64,000 bases of DNA, taken from the NCBI RefSeq assembly GCF_024054565.1, contig NZ_JAMXLR010000072.1, forward strand, positions 1-64,000, in the 5' to 3' direction. The notes beneath the pieces were generated by a model. It was not told where the DNA came from, did no database searches, and saw only the letters and a program-made list of their open reading frames with translations. Below, one piece after another: positions 26,158-34,487 of this stretch (position 1 is its first letter; each line of letters opens with the position of its first letter). This DNA comes from Aeoliella straminimaris. Lineage in GTDB: Bacteria > Planctomycetota > Planctomycetia > Pirellulales > Lacipirellulaceae. Made by a program: the position numbers and the translations under genes.

Positions 26158-26370
26158 ATGTTATCGACTACCGAGGAGTGCGTTCTCCGCACCTTCCGCG
26201 AATACCACATGACCCCCAACAAGATGCTGTGTTTCTACGGCCAGGACCTGCTGGGCAAGGAGGAAGCCCTCAACAGCCTGATCCGGCGGGACTTACTGGT
26301 GAGGGAAAAATTTGCCGGGGGCTACTCGCTGACTCGTGCCGGGTACAGGGAAATGCGGCGTTCGGATTAA
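26158..26370 (+). CDS. Small winged-helix-like protein, 70 residues
   Basis: MLSTTEECVLRTFREYHMTP opens a 70-residue protein; LGKEEALNSLIRRDLLVRE followed by GGYSLTRAGYREM has the pattern of a helix-turn-helix with a beta wing, as in small winged-helix DNA-binding proteins. The DNA-binding role is inferred from this pattern only. It begins 45 bases after the preceding gene. Confidence 0.5.
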   Translation: MLSTTEECVLRTFREYHMTPNKMLCFYGQDLLGKEEALNSLIRRDLLVREKFAGGYSLTRAGYREMRRSD

Positions 26371-26744
26371 GTCGCCTTGTATCTTCTTTGCCGCATGCTA
26401 TACTTACGAAACTACCAAGGTGTGAGACTTACCGGCAGACGCGTTCTCCGGTCTGGTCACTCAAGCTCGATACCCCGCCTTCCAGGTCTTCGCCCCCCGC
26501 TCGGCGAATTTGGTTCGCGTCCATTCGACCGCGAATGATTCTCTTGCCCCTTACCGCCTCCGGCTACGGTGCATGTGCGCCTAGCCCCCAACTCTTCCCC
26601 TGGAAGGGCATCACCCACGGGTGAATCGAGAGGCGTTCATTACGGCAATGCCTTCATGGACTGAGGGCCCACTCCGCGCAGGTCGACGACGCTGGTCCTG
26701 TAGACCACGGTCTGTACCTACGCACCAGCTACGAAAGAATTGAT
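26371..26744. other. Long leader region before the RNA helicase gene
   Basis: 374 bases without a recognised gene between the winged-helix-like gene and the helicase. No known riboswitch or RNA family was recognised. Only small dyads such as GGTCC-TGTA-GACC near 26693 are visible. A structured 5' leader is possible given that RNA helicase genes are often regulated this way. Confidence 0.3.
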
Positions 26745-28406
26745 TTGAAGACCGAGACCACAAAGTTCTCCGAACTTGGCCTGGCCGAACCGTTTCTCCG
26801 CTCTACTGAATCCCTGGGATACGAGCACGCCACGCCCATTCAGGCCCAGGCGATTCCCGTCATCCTCGAGGGGCGCGACCTAGTAGGTTGCGCGCAGACC
26901 GGCACCGGTAAGACGGCCGCGTTCACGCTGCCGATGCTCGACCTGTTGCTGCAAAAGCTGCCGCCCAAGCCCACGGGCCCACGTCCCAAGCCGCAGCATC
27001 GCAAGGGCCCAAAGGGTGCCAAGGGCGCCAACCCACGGCCTCGCACGCTCCGCGCGTTGGTGCTTGCTCCCACTCGCGAACTGTCCGCGCAGATTGGCGA
27101 TAGCCTGAAGCGATACGGCAAGCACACCCCCCTGCGTCACGCCTTGGTGTTTGGTGGTGTGTCTCAGGTGCCCCAGGTTCGTACGCTGCGTCACGGCGTC
27201 GACACGCTGGTCGCCACGCCAGGTCGCTTGCTCGACTTGATGAACCAGGGGCATATCAATCTGTCGAAGGTCGACATCCTGGTACTCGACGAAGCCGATC
27301 AGATGCTCGACATGGGCTTCCTGCCGGATCTCAAGCGAATCATCGCCAAGGTTCCCGAGCAGCGGCAGACGCTGATGTTCTCGGCCACCATGCCGCCTGC
27401 CATTCGCAAGCTGGCCGAGGAGTGGTTGTCCGACCCGGTAAACATTCAAGTCGCCCCCGTGGCGACGCCCGCCGAGCGAATTGCGCAGAGCGTGCATATG
27501 GTCGACAAGAAGAAAAAACCAGAGCGGCTGGTGAAGTTCCTGCACGACACGCCCCGCCAGCGGACGCTGGTGTTCAGTCGTACCAAGCATGGTGCCGACA
27601 AGATTGTGAAACGCTTGAACGCCGACGGCCTGCGAGCCGCCGCCATCCATGGCAACAAGAGCCAAGGTGCACGGACTCGTACGCTCGAGCAGTTCAAAAG
27701 CCAGAACCCGCCCATCCTGGTGGCCACCGACATTGCGGCCCGCGGCCTCGACGTCCGCAACGTGTCGCACATCGTCAATTACGACTTGCCGGAGACGCCG
27801 GAGACCTATGTGCACCGCATTGGCCGCACCGCCCGTGCGGGGGCTGAAGGCACCGCCATTTCGTTCTGCAGCAACGACGAACGCAAGCTGCTGCGGGCGA
27901 TTGAAAGGCTGATGAACTTCCGCATCGAAGTCGACCCGTCGAGCGATCTTGCCGAGCCTCCCGCCCGCCAGGTGAGCGACGACTCGCCGCGGCGTGGTTC
28001 GAAACAGGGCAAGTTCAACTCGAAAAACCGCCGCCGCCCATTCAAATCGGGTGAGCGAAATGGCAAGCCGGGCGAGCAGAATGGCAAACCTGGAAAGCGA
28101 AACGACAAGCCAGGCGGAAAACGCGATCAGTACGGCAATCGCATTGCCCCGCCGAGCGAGGGTAGTGGCAACTCAGGCCAAGGCAACTCGGGTAACGACA
28201 AGTTCGGTGAGGGCATCACCACGTCGGACGAGCGTCCTCGCCGCCCCAAACGCCAACTGAGTGAGCAGAGCGGTAAGCCGGGGGAGGGTACCAGCCAAGG
28301 CAAGCGAAAGCGGAAATACAAGCCGACCGAATCCGCCGGCGGCGGTCCGAAGCGAAAGCCTAACCGGTTCAAGCGAAAGCCGAAGGCGACGAAGCAGTCG
28401 CAGTAA
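26745..28406 (+). CDS. rhlE: DEAD-box RNA helicase, RhlE type
   Basis: 553 residues from a TTG at 26745; the first in-frame ATG is beyond motif I, so a non-ATG start is required. Motifs in order: Q motif (ATPIQAQAIP), I (AQTGTGKT, 50-57), Ia (PTRELSAQ), Ib (TPGRLLDL), II (DEAD in VLDEADQMLDMGF), III (SAT), IV-VI (LVFSRTKHGA, ATDIAARGLDV, HRIGRTARAG). A basic insert (about 71-100, Pro/Lys-rich) sits between motifs I and Ia. The C-terminal ~130 residues are a disordered basic tail with repeats of the type NGKPGEQ. It would unwind RNA during cold adaptation, ribosome assembly or mRNA decay. A strong hairpin terminator follows. Confidence 0.93.
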   Translation: MKTETTKFSELGLAEPFLRSTESLGYEHATPIQAQAIPVILEGRDLVGCAQTGTGKTAAFTLPMLDLLLQKLPPKPTGPRPKPQHRKGPKGAKGANPRPRTLRALVLAPTRELSAQIGDSLKRYGKHTPLRHALVFGGVSQVPQVRTLRHGVDTLVATPGRLLDLMNQGHINLSKVDILVLDEADQMLDMGFLPDLKRIIAKVPEQRQTLMFSATMPPAIRKLAEEWLSDPVNIQVAPVATPAERIAQSVHMVDKKKKPERLVKFLHDTPRQRTLVFSRTKHGADKIVKRLNADGLRAAAIHGNKSQGARTRTLEQFKSQNPPILVATDIAARGLDVRNVSHIVNYDLPETPETYVHRIGRTARAGAEGTAISFCSNDERKLLRAIERLMNFRIEVDPSSDLAEPPARQVSDDSPRRGSKQGKFNSKNRRRPFKSGERNGKPGEQNGKPGKRNDKPGGKRDQYGNRIAPPSEGSGNSGQGNSGNDKFGEGITTSDERPRRPKRQLSEQSGKPGEGTSQGKRKRKYKPTESAGGGPKRKPNRFKRKPKATKQSQ

Positions 28407-28457
28407 GATGGGATCGGGTGTTGTACCCCATCTGCTTGGCATCGTGGAGCTATTCAA

Positions 28458-28498
28458 CTCAGGCTAAGACGCCAAACGCATTGGTGTCTTAGCCTGAG
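28458..28498 (+). terminator. Hairpin terminator after the helicase gene
   Basis: 18-base arms (28458-28475 and 28481-28498), complementary except for one G-T pair, enclose a five-base loop. The hairpin lies between two convergent genes, so it may serve both strands. T-richness after the stem is weak. Confidence 0.8.
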
Positions 28499-28531
28499 CG
28501 TCGTTTGCGATCTCCTGCTATCCGTTTCTTG

Positions 28532-28744
28532 TCACTTCGATGGCAGGACGAAAGTGCTGCATCCAGGGCATAGGTACGCTCTTGCTCTGGCTCTTGATCG
28601 CGCCAAGGAAATCGGCTTCTTCTGATCTGGATGCTTGAACCAGAGCTCCTGATGGGTGAAGCCCTGTAGCAGAAAGGTCCAACCATCGTCGTCGACGTAA
28701 GCTTCGCCCTCGTCCATTGGCATGTTGCAGGTTGGGCAGGTCAT
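28532..28744 (-). CDS. Small zinc-ribbon protein (DUF6487-like)
   Basis: 70 residues from the ATG at 28744; a TTG at 28771 could add nine. MTCPTCNMPMDEGEAYVDD at the start and AYLCPGCSTFVL at the end supply two Cys pairs spaced as in a zinc ribbon, with an aromatic, strand-rich middle (GWTFLLQGF). This layout resembles the PF20097/DUF6487 family of putative zinc-binding proteins with unknown function. No transmembrane segment. Confidence 0.6.
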   Translation of the reverse strand: MTCPTCNMPMDEGEAYVDDDGWTFLLQGFTHQELWFKHPDQKKPISLARSRARARAYLCPGCSTFVLPSK

Positions 28745-28801
28745 GGTACGTGGGGGCAGGGTATGGACCAAGTTGAGCTGAATGCGTCGCCGGTCTGCGA
28801 G

Positions 28802-29293
28802 TCAGCGAACGGCGATGACGCGAGTGCCCGACCAGGAGTCGTGCCAACCTACCGGGTGTTTTCCGCCAAGGAACGAGAATGCCTCGAACGGAACGAAGCG
28901 AGCGAGCGATCGACCGAGAATCTGCCCGAACGAGGGACGGGTTCCGTCCTTGGCAACGACGATCGTACCGGTCACTAGTTTGGCGACTGTTCTTTGGAAC
29001 ATTCCTTCCGTGAACACATAGTACGCCAGTGACAGTAGGATTCCAGACACAAAACTAAAGACCTGTAGTCCAGTGCTGTCTTGAGGGGCCGCGCCGCCGT
29101 TGGCAGCCACGGCACCGATTCCAATAACCATACCCATGCCGAACGATAAGACTTGGATGACTAAGCCATCAATGATCATGTTCAAGAGTCGCTTTCCCTG
29201 CGTGGCGATAAGCAGGTCATCGGCCTCAAGTTCAATGGATGGGATGGCGTCTGGTGCAGCGACTGGGCTGGCGAAGGGATTCGGTTCTGACAC
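28802..29293 (-). CDS. RDD family membrane protein
   Basis: 163 residues. After a polar N-terminus, GKRLLNMIIDGLVIQVLSFG carries the Arg and Asp of the RDD domain in the first helix. A second hydrophobic region (VFSFVSGILLSLAYYVFTEG) and the conserved FQRTVAKLVTGTIVVAKDG loop follow, then RPSFGQILGRSLARFVP and a final GWHDSWSGTRVI. RDD proteins are small integral membrane proteins, some proposed to be transport-related, but their role is mostly unknown. Encoded after the 29519-29818 gene on the same strand with a 225-base gap. Confidence 0.85.
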   Translation of the reverse strand: MSEPNPFASPVAAPDAIPSIELEADDLLIATQGKRLLNMIIDGLVIQVLSFGMGMVIGIGAVAANGGAAPQDSTGLQVFSFVSGILLSLAYYVFTEGMFQRTVAKLVTGTIVVAKDGTRPSFGQILGRSLARFVPFEAFSFLGGKHPVGWHDSWSGTRVIAVR

Positions 29294-29518
29294 CGGTAGG
29301 CTCCATGGCTACGTTGGAATACAGTCAGAGAACATCTTGTGCGACCCGCTGCCTGGGGCATCAATGACGATCGCCGAGCGTATGGAACGGCCGTCGCCAC
29401 GATCGATCAGGGCTCACCGAGTATACCTGCGTTTTCCCGCCAGTGCACTACAGATCGCCAGAGTTCTTGTCCCCGTCAGTATCATGCGAATCTGCTGGAG
29501 CTGCTGCTGACGCTCGCC

Positions 29519-29818
29519 CTAACTTGAACGGGATCGAACGCCGAACAGCATGGCCACTCCAGTCACAACGGCCCCACCGACCAGTGCCAGGCCAACGTGC
29601 TGGAGCACCACGGCCAGCACGCCGCCGCCCCCGCTAAACGATCCCAGCATCTGAGGGCCCAGCAATCGAGGGATCTCCAGAACGTAGTATCGCCAGAGCG
29701 GAACGCGCGCTAACGCGCCTCCTGATGGCGAAGTCGCGAACATTGGCAGGAATAGCGCCAGCGCGAGGAATGTGATGGCGAAACCGATGAGGAAAGGGAG
29801 TGCTATTTTGCTTTTCAT
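29519..29818 (-). CDS. Small membrane protein of unknown function
   Basis: 99 residues with an N-terminal helix (IALPFLIGFAITFLALALFLP) and a C-terminal helix (VLQHVGLALVGGAVVTGVAMLFG), separated by a Gly/Ser-rich loop. No family recognised. It could be a two-pass inner-membrane protein. Confidence 0.55.
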   Translation of the reverse strand: MKSKIALPFLIGFAITFLALALFLPMFATSPSGGALARVPLWRYYVLEIPRLLGPQMLGSFSGGGGVLAVVLQHVGLALVGGAVVTGVAMLFGVRSRSS

Positions 29819-30751
29819 GTTTTCACCTCTTCATTTCCTGCGAAACGTTGATATTCCCGATAGCCTACTTGTCGTTGCGAATCCGGAATGGAGCTGATTC
29901 CTCATCTCCAAGTGCAACAAGCGTATCGCATGCGTGAAGCAGACGATAAGCCTGATTGGGAGAGGGCATCAAGTGTGGCAAGTATTTTGGCTGGCTGAAT
30001 ATTCGGAATCAGTCCACGTTCATCCTCTTTGAGCACCTGGCAGGGTAACCGCGCTGTGCCTACCGTGCATGTTCTTGAACCGACTCGTTACGCTCGGCGG
30101 TACAGACCCCTGAGTTTGCTGATTCTACATAGTCTTTTGGTCCTCGGGACGACCTCGAGATTGCACGTTGCGGGAGTTATTTAACTCCCCGCTTTGTCGT
30201 CGTTTTTTTACACCACCTTTGCTAGAACAGAATCGGCAAATAGTGCACGTGTGCGGACGCCGCGTGTGCCGCCGCCAGGCTGGAGTCATGTGGCGTCTGC
30301 GGCGTGGTTTGCTGGTCGTCATGAGCGTCGGTAGGCCGTTTTAGTACAACTGGGGAAACATGCGGGGAACAACGCAGGTGGTTTTGGTCCCATATGCTCC
30401 CTGGAAAGCCGGTAAAACAAGCGGTTTTTGGTTGTGAGGGGGCCCAAAACGGCTGGGTTTTGGGCCCATGTATTTGTTGGCCCAAAGTTGGCCCAAAACC
30501 ATCGCGTTCGATGCGGGAACTACTGTCGAACGGGGTCGGCCGATGCGCTGTGCTGAGGCGTTCGTGCCAGGTGCCCGTGGCTCTGCGGCCAAGGTGTCTC
30601 ATTTCCTAACGAGGGCATGCTGGTCGTATCCGAAAACAGGGCCCATTTCTCCCTCGGGCCAGACGGTATTTTTCGTAGAGTGAACTACTTCTGGGGGCAG
30701 ATGTCTCCAATGGGCGACGTCTGGCCGCCAGTTGCCTTTGGATACCAGCAG
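29819..30751. other. Gene-free region with repeats before the saccharide locus
   Basis: About 930 bases in which I see no convincing gene. It contains a dyad GGGAGTTA-TT-TAACTCCC (30172-30189) followed after 16 bases by a T7 run, a hairpin of GGGCCCAAAAC (30440-30450) with its complement (30457-30467), and two further direct copies of TTGGCCCAAA (30477-30486 and 30488-30497). The last part must contain the promoter and leader for the dioxygenase operon. Confidence 0.5.
30440..30500 (+). repeat. Cluster of GGCCCAAA repeats with an 11-base hairpin
   Basis: GGCCCAAAAC occurs at 30441, inverted at 30457-30466, and direct again at 30479 (GGCCCAAAG) and 30490 (GGCCCAAAACC). The last two copies are 11 bases apart, one helical turn. 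Such a cluster could bind a regulator, or fold in RNA, about 250 bases upstream of the first operon of the saccharide locus. Confidence 0.55.
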
Positions 30752-31567
30752 ATGGATGCGAAGATGAGCGTCGTTCCACGTAACCAACGCGAGCAATACC
30801 AGGAAGAAGGGTACATGATCCTGCCGGGCGTGATTCCGCAGGAGACGCTCGAAATGCTGCGCGAGGAATGTTCGTACTTCCTGGGCTACTTCGACTCGAT
30901 CATGGACGCCAAGGGCGTGGAGGTCGACAACCTGTGCCATCGCGGCAAGCGATACTTCATCAACAACCGCTACCGGCTCAGCCGCCGGCTATGGCAGTTC
31001 CTGTTCAGCCCGCTGATGGCCGAAGTGGCTCAGGCAGCGCTCGGGCCCGAAGTTTATTTGTTCCACGAACAATGGGTGGTGAAGGGGGCCGAGCAGGGGA
31101 TGAAGTTCGGCTGGCACCAGGACAGCGGGTACGTCAAGCATTACGAGAAGGGAGCAAGCCACAAACCGTACGTCACGGTGTGGTGCACGCTGGACGACGT
31201 GAGCGAAGAGAACGGCACCGTGTACCTGCTGCCGCACTCGCGGGGCGGCACGAAGGATTGCCTGCTGGACCACACCCTGGAGTCCGGCACTAACGACGTG
31301 ATTGGTTACAACGGCGACGATCCCGGCGATCCGGTGATCGTGCCGGCCGGCAGCGTGGTGGCTTTCACCAGCTACAACCTGCACCGCAGCGGCGCGAACC
31401 AAACCAACCGCATGCGACGGGTCTACTTGCCGCAGTACAGTTGCGAACCGATCCGCCGCCCCGATGGCAAACCTTGGGCGATGGCCACGCCATTTTTGAA
31501 GAATGGCGAGAACGTGTATGATCACTTGGACGACTCGGCCGACAAGTACGGCCCGTTTTCCGAGTAA
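30752..31567 (+). CDS. Phytanoyl-CoA dioxygenase (PhyH) family protein
   Basis: 271 residues from the ATG at 30752 (GGA nine bases upstream); an ATG four codons later is equally possible. It belongs to the Fe(II)/2-oxoglutarate PhyH family: facial-triad residues are visible as His and Asp in GWHQDSGY and the distal His in SYNLHRSGANQTNRMRRVYL, whose Arg should bind 2-oxoglutarate. Conserved REQYQEEGYMILPG marks the N-terminus. No signal peptide, so cytoplasmic. The substrate is unknown; planctomycetes carry many PhyH proteins near sugar genes, and the neighbours here suggest a modified, for example methylated, sugar (inference). Head of a five-gene plus-strand block; GH31 begins 36 bases later. 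Confidence 0.82.
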   Translation: MDAKMSVVPRNQREQYQEEGYMILPGVIPQETLEMLREECSYFLGYFDSIMDAKGVEVDNLCHRGKRYFINNRYRLSRRLWQFLFSPLMAEVAQAALGPEVYLFHEQWVVKGAEQGMKFGWHQDSGYVKHYEKGASHKPYVTVWCTLDDVSEENGTVYLLPHSRGGTKDCLLDHTLESGTNDVIGYNGDDPGDPVIVPAGSVVAFTSYNLHRSGANQTNRMRRVYLPQYSCEPIRRPDGKPWAMATPFLKNGENVYDHLDDSADKYGPFSE

Positions 31568-31603
31568 CTTTTCTCACACCCGGCAAGCGAGTCCGAGTGG
31601 CGT

Positions 31604-33610
31604 ATGACCTTGGCTTCCCAGAGCGACTTCTCGCAGCATGGCCAGCGACTTGTCTGGCGGCAGCGGGGGCAAACTCTGTGGGTCGAACCTTGGGGGTGCG
31701 ACTGTTTGCGGGTGCGTGCGACGATTGCCCCGGAGATGCCCCTTCGCGACTGGACGCTACTCCAGCCGCCCGAGTCCCAAAGCCATACCACGCTTGATCG
31801 CGGTGAAGCACGCATCACGAGTGGCCGGCTCTCTGCCAGCGTCGATGGCCGCGGACGCGTGCGGTTCTTCAGAGATGATTCGAAAGAGCCACTCCTGGAA
31901 GAGATCGCCTACCGTACGAACCATCCTCCGTCGCGAACGTTCAACTCGTTTGGCGGCGACCTGCTACACGCCACGGCCAGCTTTACCGCTTGGGACGACG
32001 AGCAGATTTACGGACTAGGACAGCGGAGGCACGGACTGCTCGATCAGAAAGGCTGTGTGCTGGAGCTCTCGCATCGCAACTCCGAGGTGTCGATTCCGCT
32101 GATGGTCTCCAACCGTGGCTATGGCCTGCTGTGGAACAACCCCGCGGTGGGGCGTGTGGAACTCGGCCGTACTCGCACTCGCTGGGTGGCCGAGGCGACG
32201 CGGGCCATCGACTACGTAGTGATGGCGGGCGACAGCTACGCCGACGTGCTTCAGCGGTACGCCGACGCCACGGGCCACCCGCCTGTCCTGCCCGAGTGGG
32301 CGGCCGGCTTCTGGCAGTGCAAGCTGCGGTACAAGACGCAAGACGAACTTATGGAAGTCGCCCGCGAGCATCACCGGCGGGGCATGCCCCTGTCGGTAAT
32401 CGTGGCCGACTACTTCCACTGGACCAAGATGGGCGACTGGCAGTTCGATTCCGAGTGCTGGCCCGACCCCCAGGGCATGGTTCGTGAGCTGGAAGAGATG
32501 GGCGTGCGGCTAATGGTCTCCATCTGGCCGACGGTGAATCCCGACAGCGAGAATTTTGAAGAGCTCAATCACCGGGGTTTGTTAGTGCACACGGAGCGAG
32601 GCCTCAATCGCCTGGTCGATTTCACCGACTCGCGCGCGGATCACAAGGTGACATCGGCACTACTCGACGTGACCAATCCCGAGGCACGCGGGTTTCTATG
32701 GAGCAAAGTTCGCGAAAACTACTATCGACACGGCATCCGCATTTGGTGGCTGGATGCGATTGAGCCGGAGATGAGCACCTACGATCACGACAACCTGCGT
32801 TACCACCTCGGCAACGGACAGGAAGTTGCCGGCATGTATCCATTCGAGCAGCAACGGGCGTTTTATGAGGGGATGCAGGGCGAGGGCGAAAGCGAGATTG
32901 TCACGCTGGGCCGCGCCGCCTTTGCCGGTAGCCAGCGACTGGGGGCGGCGCTTTGGTCGGGCGACATTCATTCCACCTGGGACGACCTGCGGCAACAAGT
33001 GCGGGCGGGGCTGAACACGGCCATGAGCGGCATTCCCTGGTGGACTACCGACATCGGAGGTTTCTTCGGCGGCCAGGTCGAGGACGAAGGCTTTCGCGAG
33101 CTGTTGGTTCGCTGGTTCCAGTACGGAACGTTCTGCCCGCTGTTTCGCTTGCACGGTTGGCGGAATAGCTCGCTGGAGCACCCCGAGTCGAGCGACCCCA
33201 CGCAAGGAGGTCCGAACGAAGTGTGGAGCTATGGCGAGCGGGTGTACCAGATTCTCTGCGAGTACCTGCACCTCCGCGAGCGAATTCGCCCCTACATCAT
33301 GGGGCAGATGCGGGTGGCATCGGAGACGGGCTCGCCTGTCATGCGACCGCTGCTGTTTGACTTTTCTCAGGACAGGCTGGCCGTGGCGTGCGACGACCAA
33401 TTCATGTTCGGCCCCGAGCTGATGGTGGCTCCGGTGCTGGAACCGAGTGCCGTGCAGCGGTCCGTGTATCTGCCTGCCGATGCCGCATGGTTGGACGCCT
33501 GGACAGGCGAAACTCTTCCCGGCGGGCAGCGTGTCGATGTCGCCGCGCCGCTAGAGCGAATCCCCCTTTTCCTCCGCGATGGGGCTCAGCTTCCCATCCA
33601 GCCTTTTTGA
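31604..33610 (+). CDS. GH31 family glycoside hydrolase (alpha-xylosidase/alpha-glucosidase-like)
   Basis: 668 residues without a signal peptide, so probably cytoplasmic. The GH31 barrel is clear: LPEWAAGFWQCKLRYKTQDE, the nucleophile region IWWLDAIEPE with Asp384, and the acid/base region ALWSGDIHSTWDDL with Asp454, followed by PWWTTDIGGFFGG and FQYGTFCPLFRLHGW. The N-terminal beta-sandwich is short. The YxGLGQRRHGLLDQKG segment and Trp-rich subsites recall alpha-xylosidases, but specificity is not certain. It would release an alpha-linked sugar from imported oligosaccharides. Five bases separate it from the mutarotase-like gene, so they are co-expressed. Confidence 0.9.
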   Translation: MTLASQSDFSQHGQRLVWRQRGQTLWVEPWGCDCLRVRATIAPEMPLRDWTLLQPPESQSHTTLDRGEARITSGRLSASVDGRGRVRFFRDDSKEPLLEEIAYRTNHPPSRTFNSFGGDLLHATASFTAWDDEQIYGLGQRRHGLLDQKGCVLELSHRNSEVSIPLMVSNRGYGLLWNNPAVGRVELGRTRTRWVAEATRAIDYVVMAGDSYADVLQRYADATGHPPVLPEWAAGFWQCKLRYKTQDELMEVAREHHRRGMPLSVIVADYFHWTKMGDWQFDSECWPDPQGMVRELEEMGVRLMVSIWPTVNPDSENFEELNHRGLLVHTERGLNRLVDFTDSRADHKVTSALLDVTNPEARGFLWSKVRENYYRHGIRIWWLDAIEPEMSTYDHDNLRYHLGNGQEVAGMYPFEQQRAFYEGMQGEGESEIVTLGRAAFAGSQRLGAALWSGDIHSTWDDLRQQVRAGLNTAMSGIPWWTTDIGGFFGGQVEDEGFRELLVRWFQYGTFCPLFRLHGWRNSSLEHPESSDPTQGGPNEVWSYGERVYQILCEYLHLRERIRPYIMGQMRVASETGSPVMRPLLFDFSQDRLAVACDDQFMFGPELMVAPVLEPSAVQRSVYLPADAAWLDAWTGETLPGGQRVDVAAPLERIPLFLRDGAQLPIQPF

Positions 33611-33615
33611 GTCTT

Positions 33616-34401
33616 ATGAGACACCCAATTAGCATTCTGCTCGTGGCCCTGCTGTGCCTGGTTGTCACGCAAGCTCAGGCATTCAGCCCCTACCAGGCTT
33701 ATCTCGAGTCCGGCCGCCGAACGCACGTTGGCCTGCTGGCGACCGTCGTACCCGGCAAAGAGACGGAGCTGCAGCAAGCTATCAAGAAGTGTGGCGATAC
33801 TGAAGTCGAAGCTCAGCTTGCCAAGGCGGAGATCGACAGTTTGCAGTTCTTCTCAAGTACAATCGACGGCCAGCAATACGTGGTGGCTTACTTCAGTTAC
33901 AAGGGGGGCACCCAGTACCTGGGGGCGGCCAAGGCCTTCGAAGCGGCCACCGAGTCGATCGATTGGAGCGTTTCGACCACTTCACACCCGCGGGCCAAGA
34001 CCTACGGTCGGCATTGGCTACAGATGGAGTGGATCAACTTTATCCACGGCCTGGACGTTGACCGATCGCCGACCAGCACACTGATGATCGGCACGACCAT
34101 CAAGCCTGAGAAGGAACGCGAATATCGCACGCTGCACCAAACGGTGTGGCCGGGCGTAATTGACCAGGTGGTGCGGGGCAACATTCGCAACCTGAACGTC
34201 TTCCTGGTGGAGATCGACGACAGGCTGGTCGAATTCCTCTACCTGGAGTACATGGGCAACGACCAGCAGGCCGACGACGCGGCAAGCAAGCAGGACCCGA
34301 TCAGCCAGCGTTGGTGGAAGCTGACCGACGACTGCCAAAAGCCGTTTTCGGATGTAACCGAGGGCACCTGGGCAGAGCTAAAGAAATTGAATCACGAATG
34401 A
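33616..34401 (+). CDS. Secreted duplicated L-rhamnose mutarotase (RhaM)-like protein
   Basis: 261 residues from the ATG at 33616. A signal peptide covers residues 1-22. The C-terminal half (about 155-260) is a recognisable RhaM (PF05336) domain: REYRTLHQTVWPGV with the catalytic-type His174, a FLYLEYMG strand, and QRWWKLTDDCQKPF. The N-terminal half (37-125) shows a parallel order of strands (VGLLATVVPGKETELQQ, VVAYFSYKGG) but lacks the His-x-x-Trp motif, so it looks like a degenerate copy. RhaM equilibrates rhamnose anomers. Export and duplication are unusual. It lies five bases after the GH31 stop. Confidence 0.72.
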   Translation: MRHPISILLVALLCLVVTQAQAFSPYQAYLESGRRTHVGLLATVVPGKETELQQAIKKCGDTEVEAQLAKAEIDSLQFFSSTIDGQQYVVAYFSYKGGTQYLGAAKAFEAATESIDWSVSTTSHPRAKTYGRHWLQMEWINFIHGLDVDRSPTSTLMIGTTIKPEKEREYRTLHQTVWPGVIDQVVRGNIRNLNVFLVEIDDRLVEFLYLEYMGNDQQADDAASKQDPISQRWWKLTDDCQKPFSDVTEGTWAELKKLNHE

Positions 34402-34487
34402 GATGTAAGAACTAAACCTCCCTTTCTTCTTTTTTGAGGTTTCGAGCCACTTTTTCCAAGGTTGCTCACGGCGGCTTGCCTCTTCCC

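Noticed and set aside
26880..27815. Minus-strand open frame of 311 codons opposite the RNA helicase
   Set aside because: It is antisense to helicase motifs I-VI and has no recognisable content.
30222..30602. Minus-strand open frame of 126 codons in the gene-free region
   Set aside because: Low-complexity composition, no ribosome-binding site, and it contains the GGCCCAAA repeats and hairpin.
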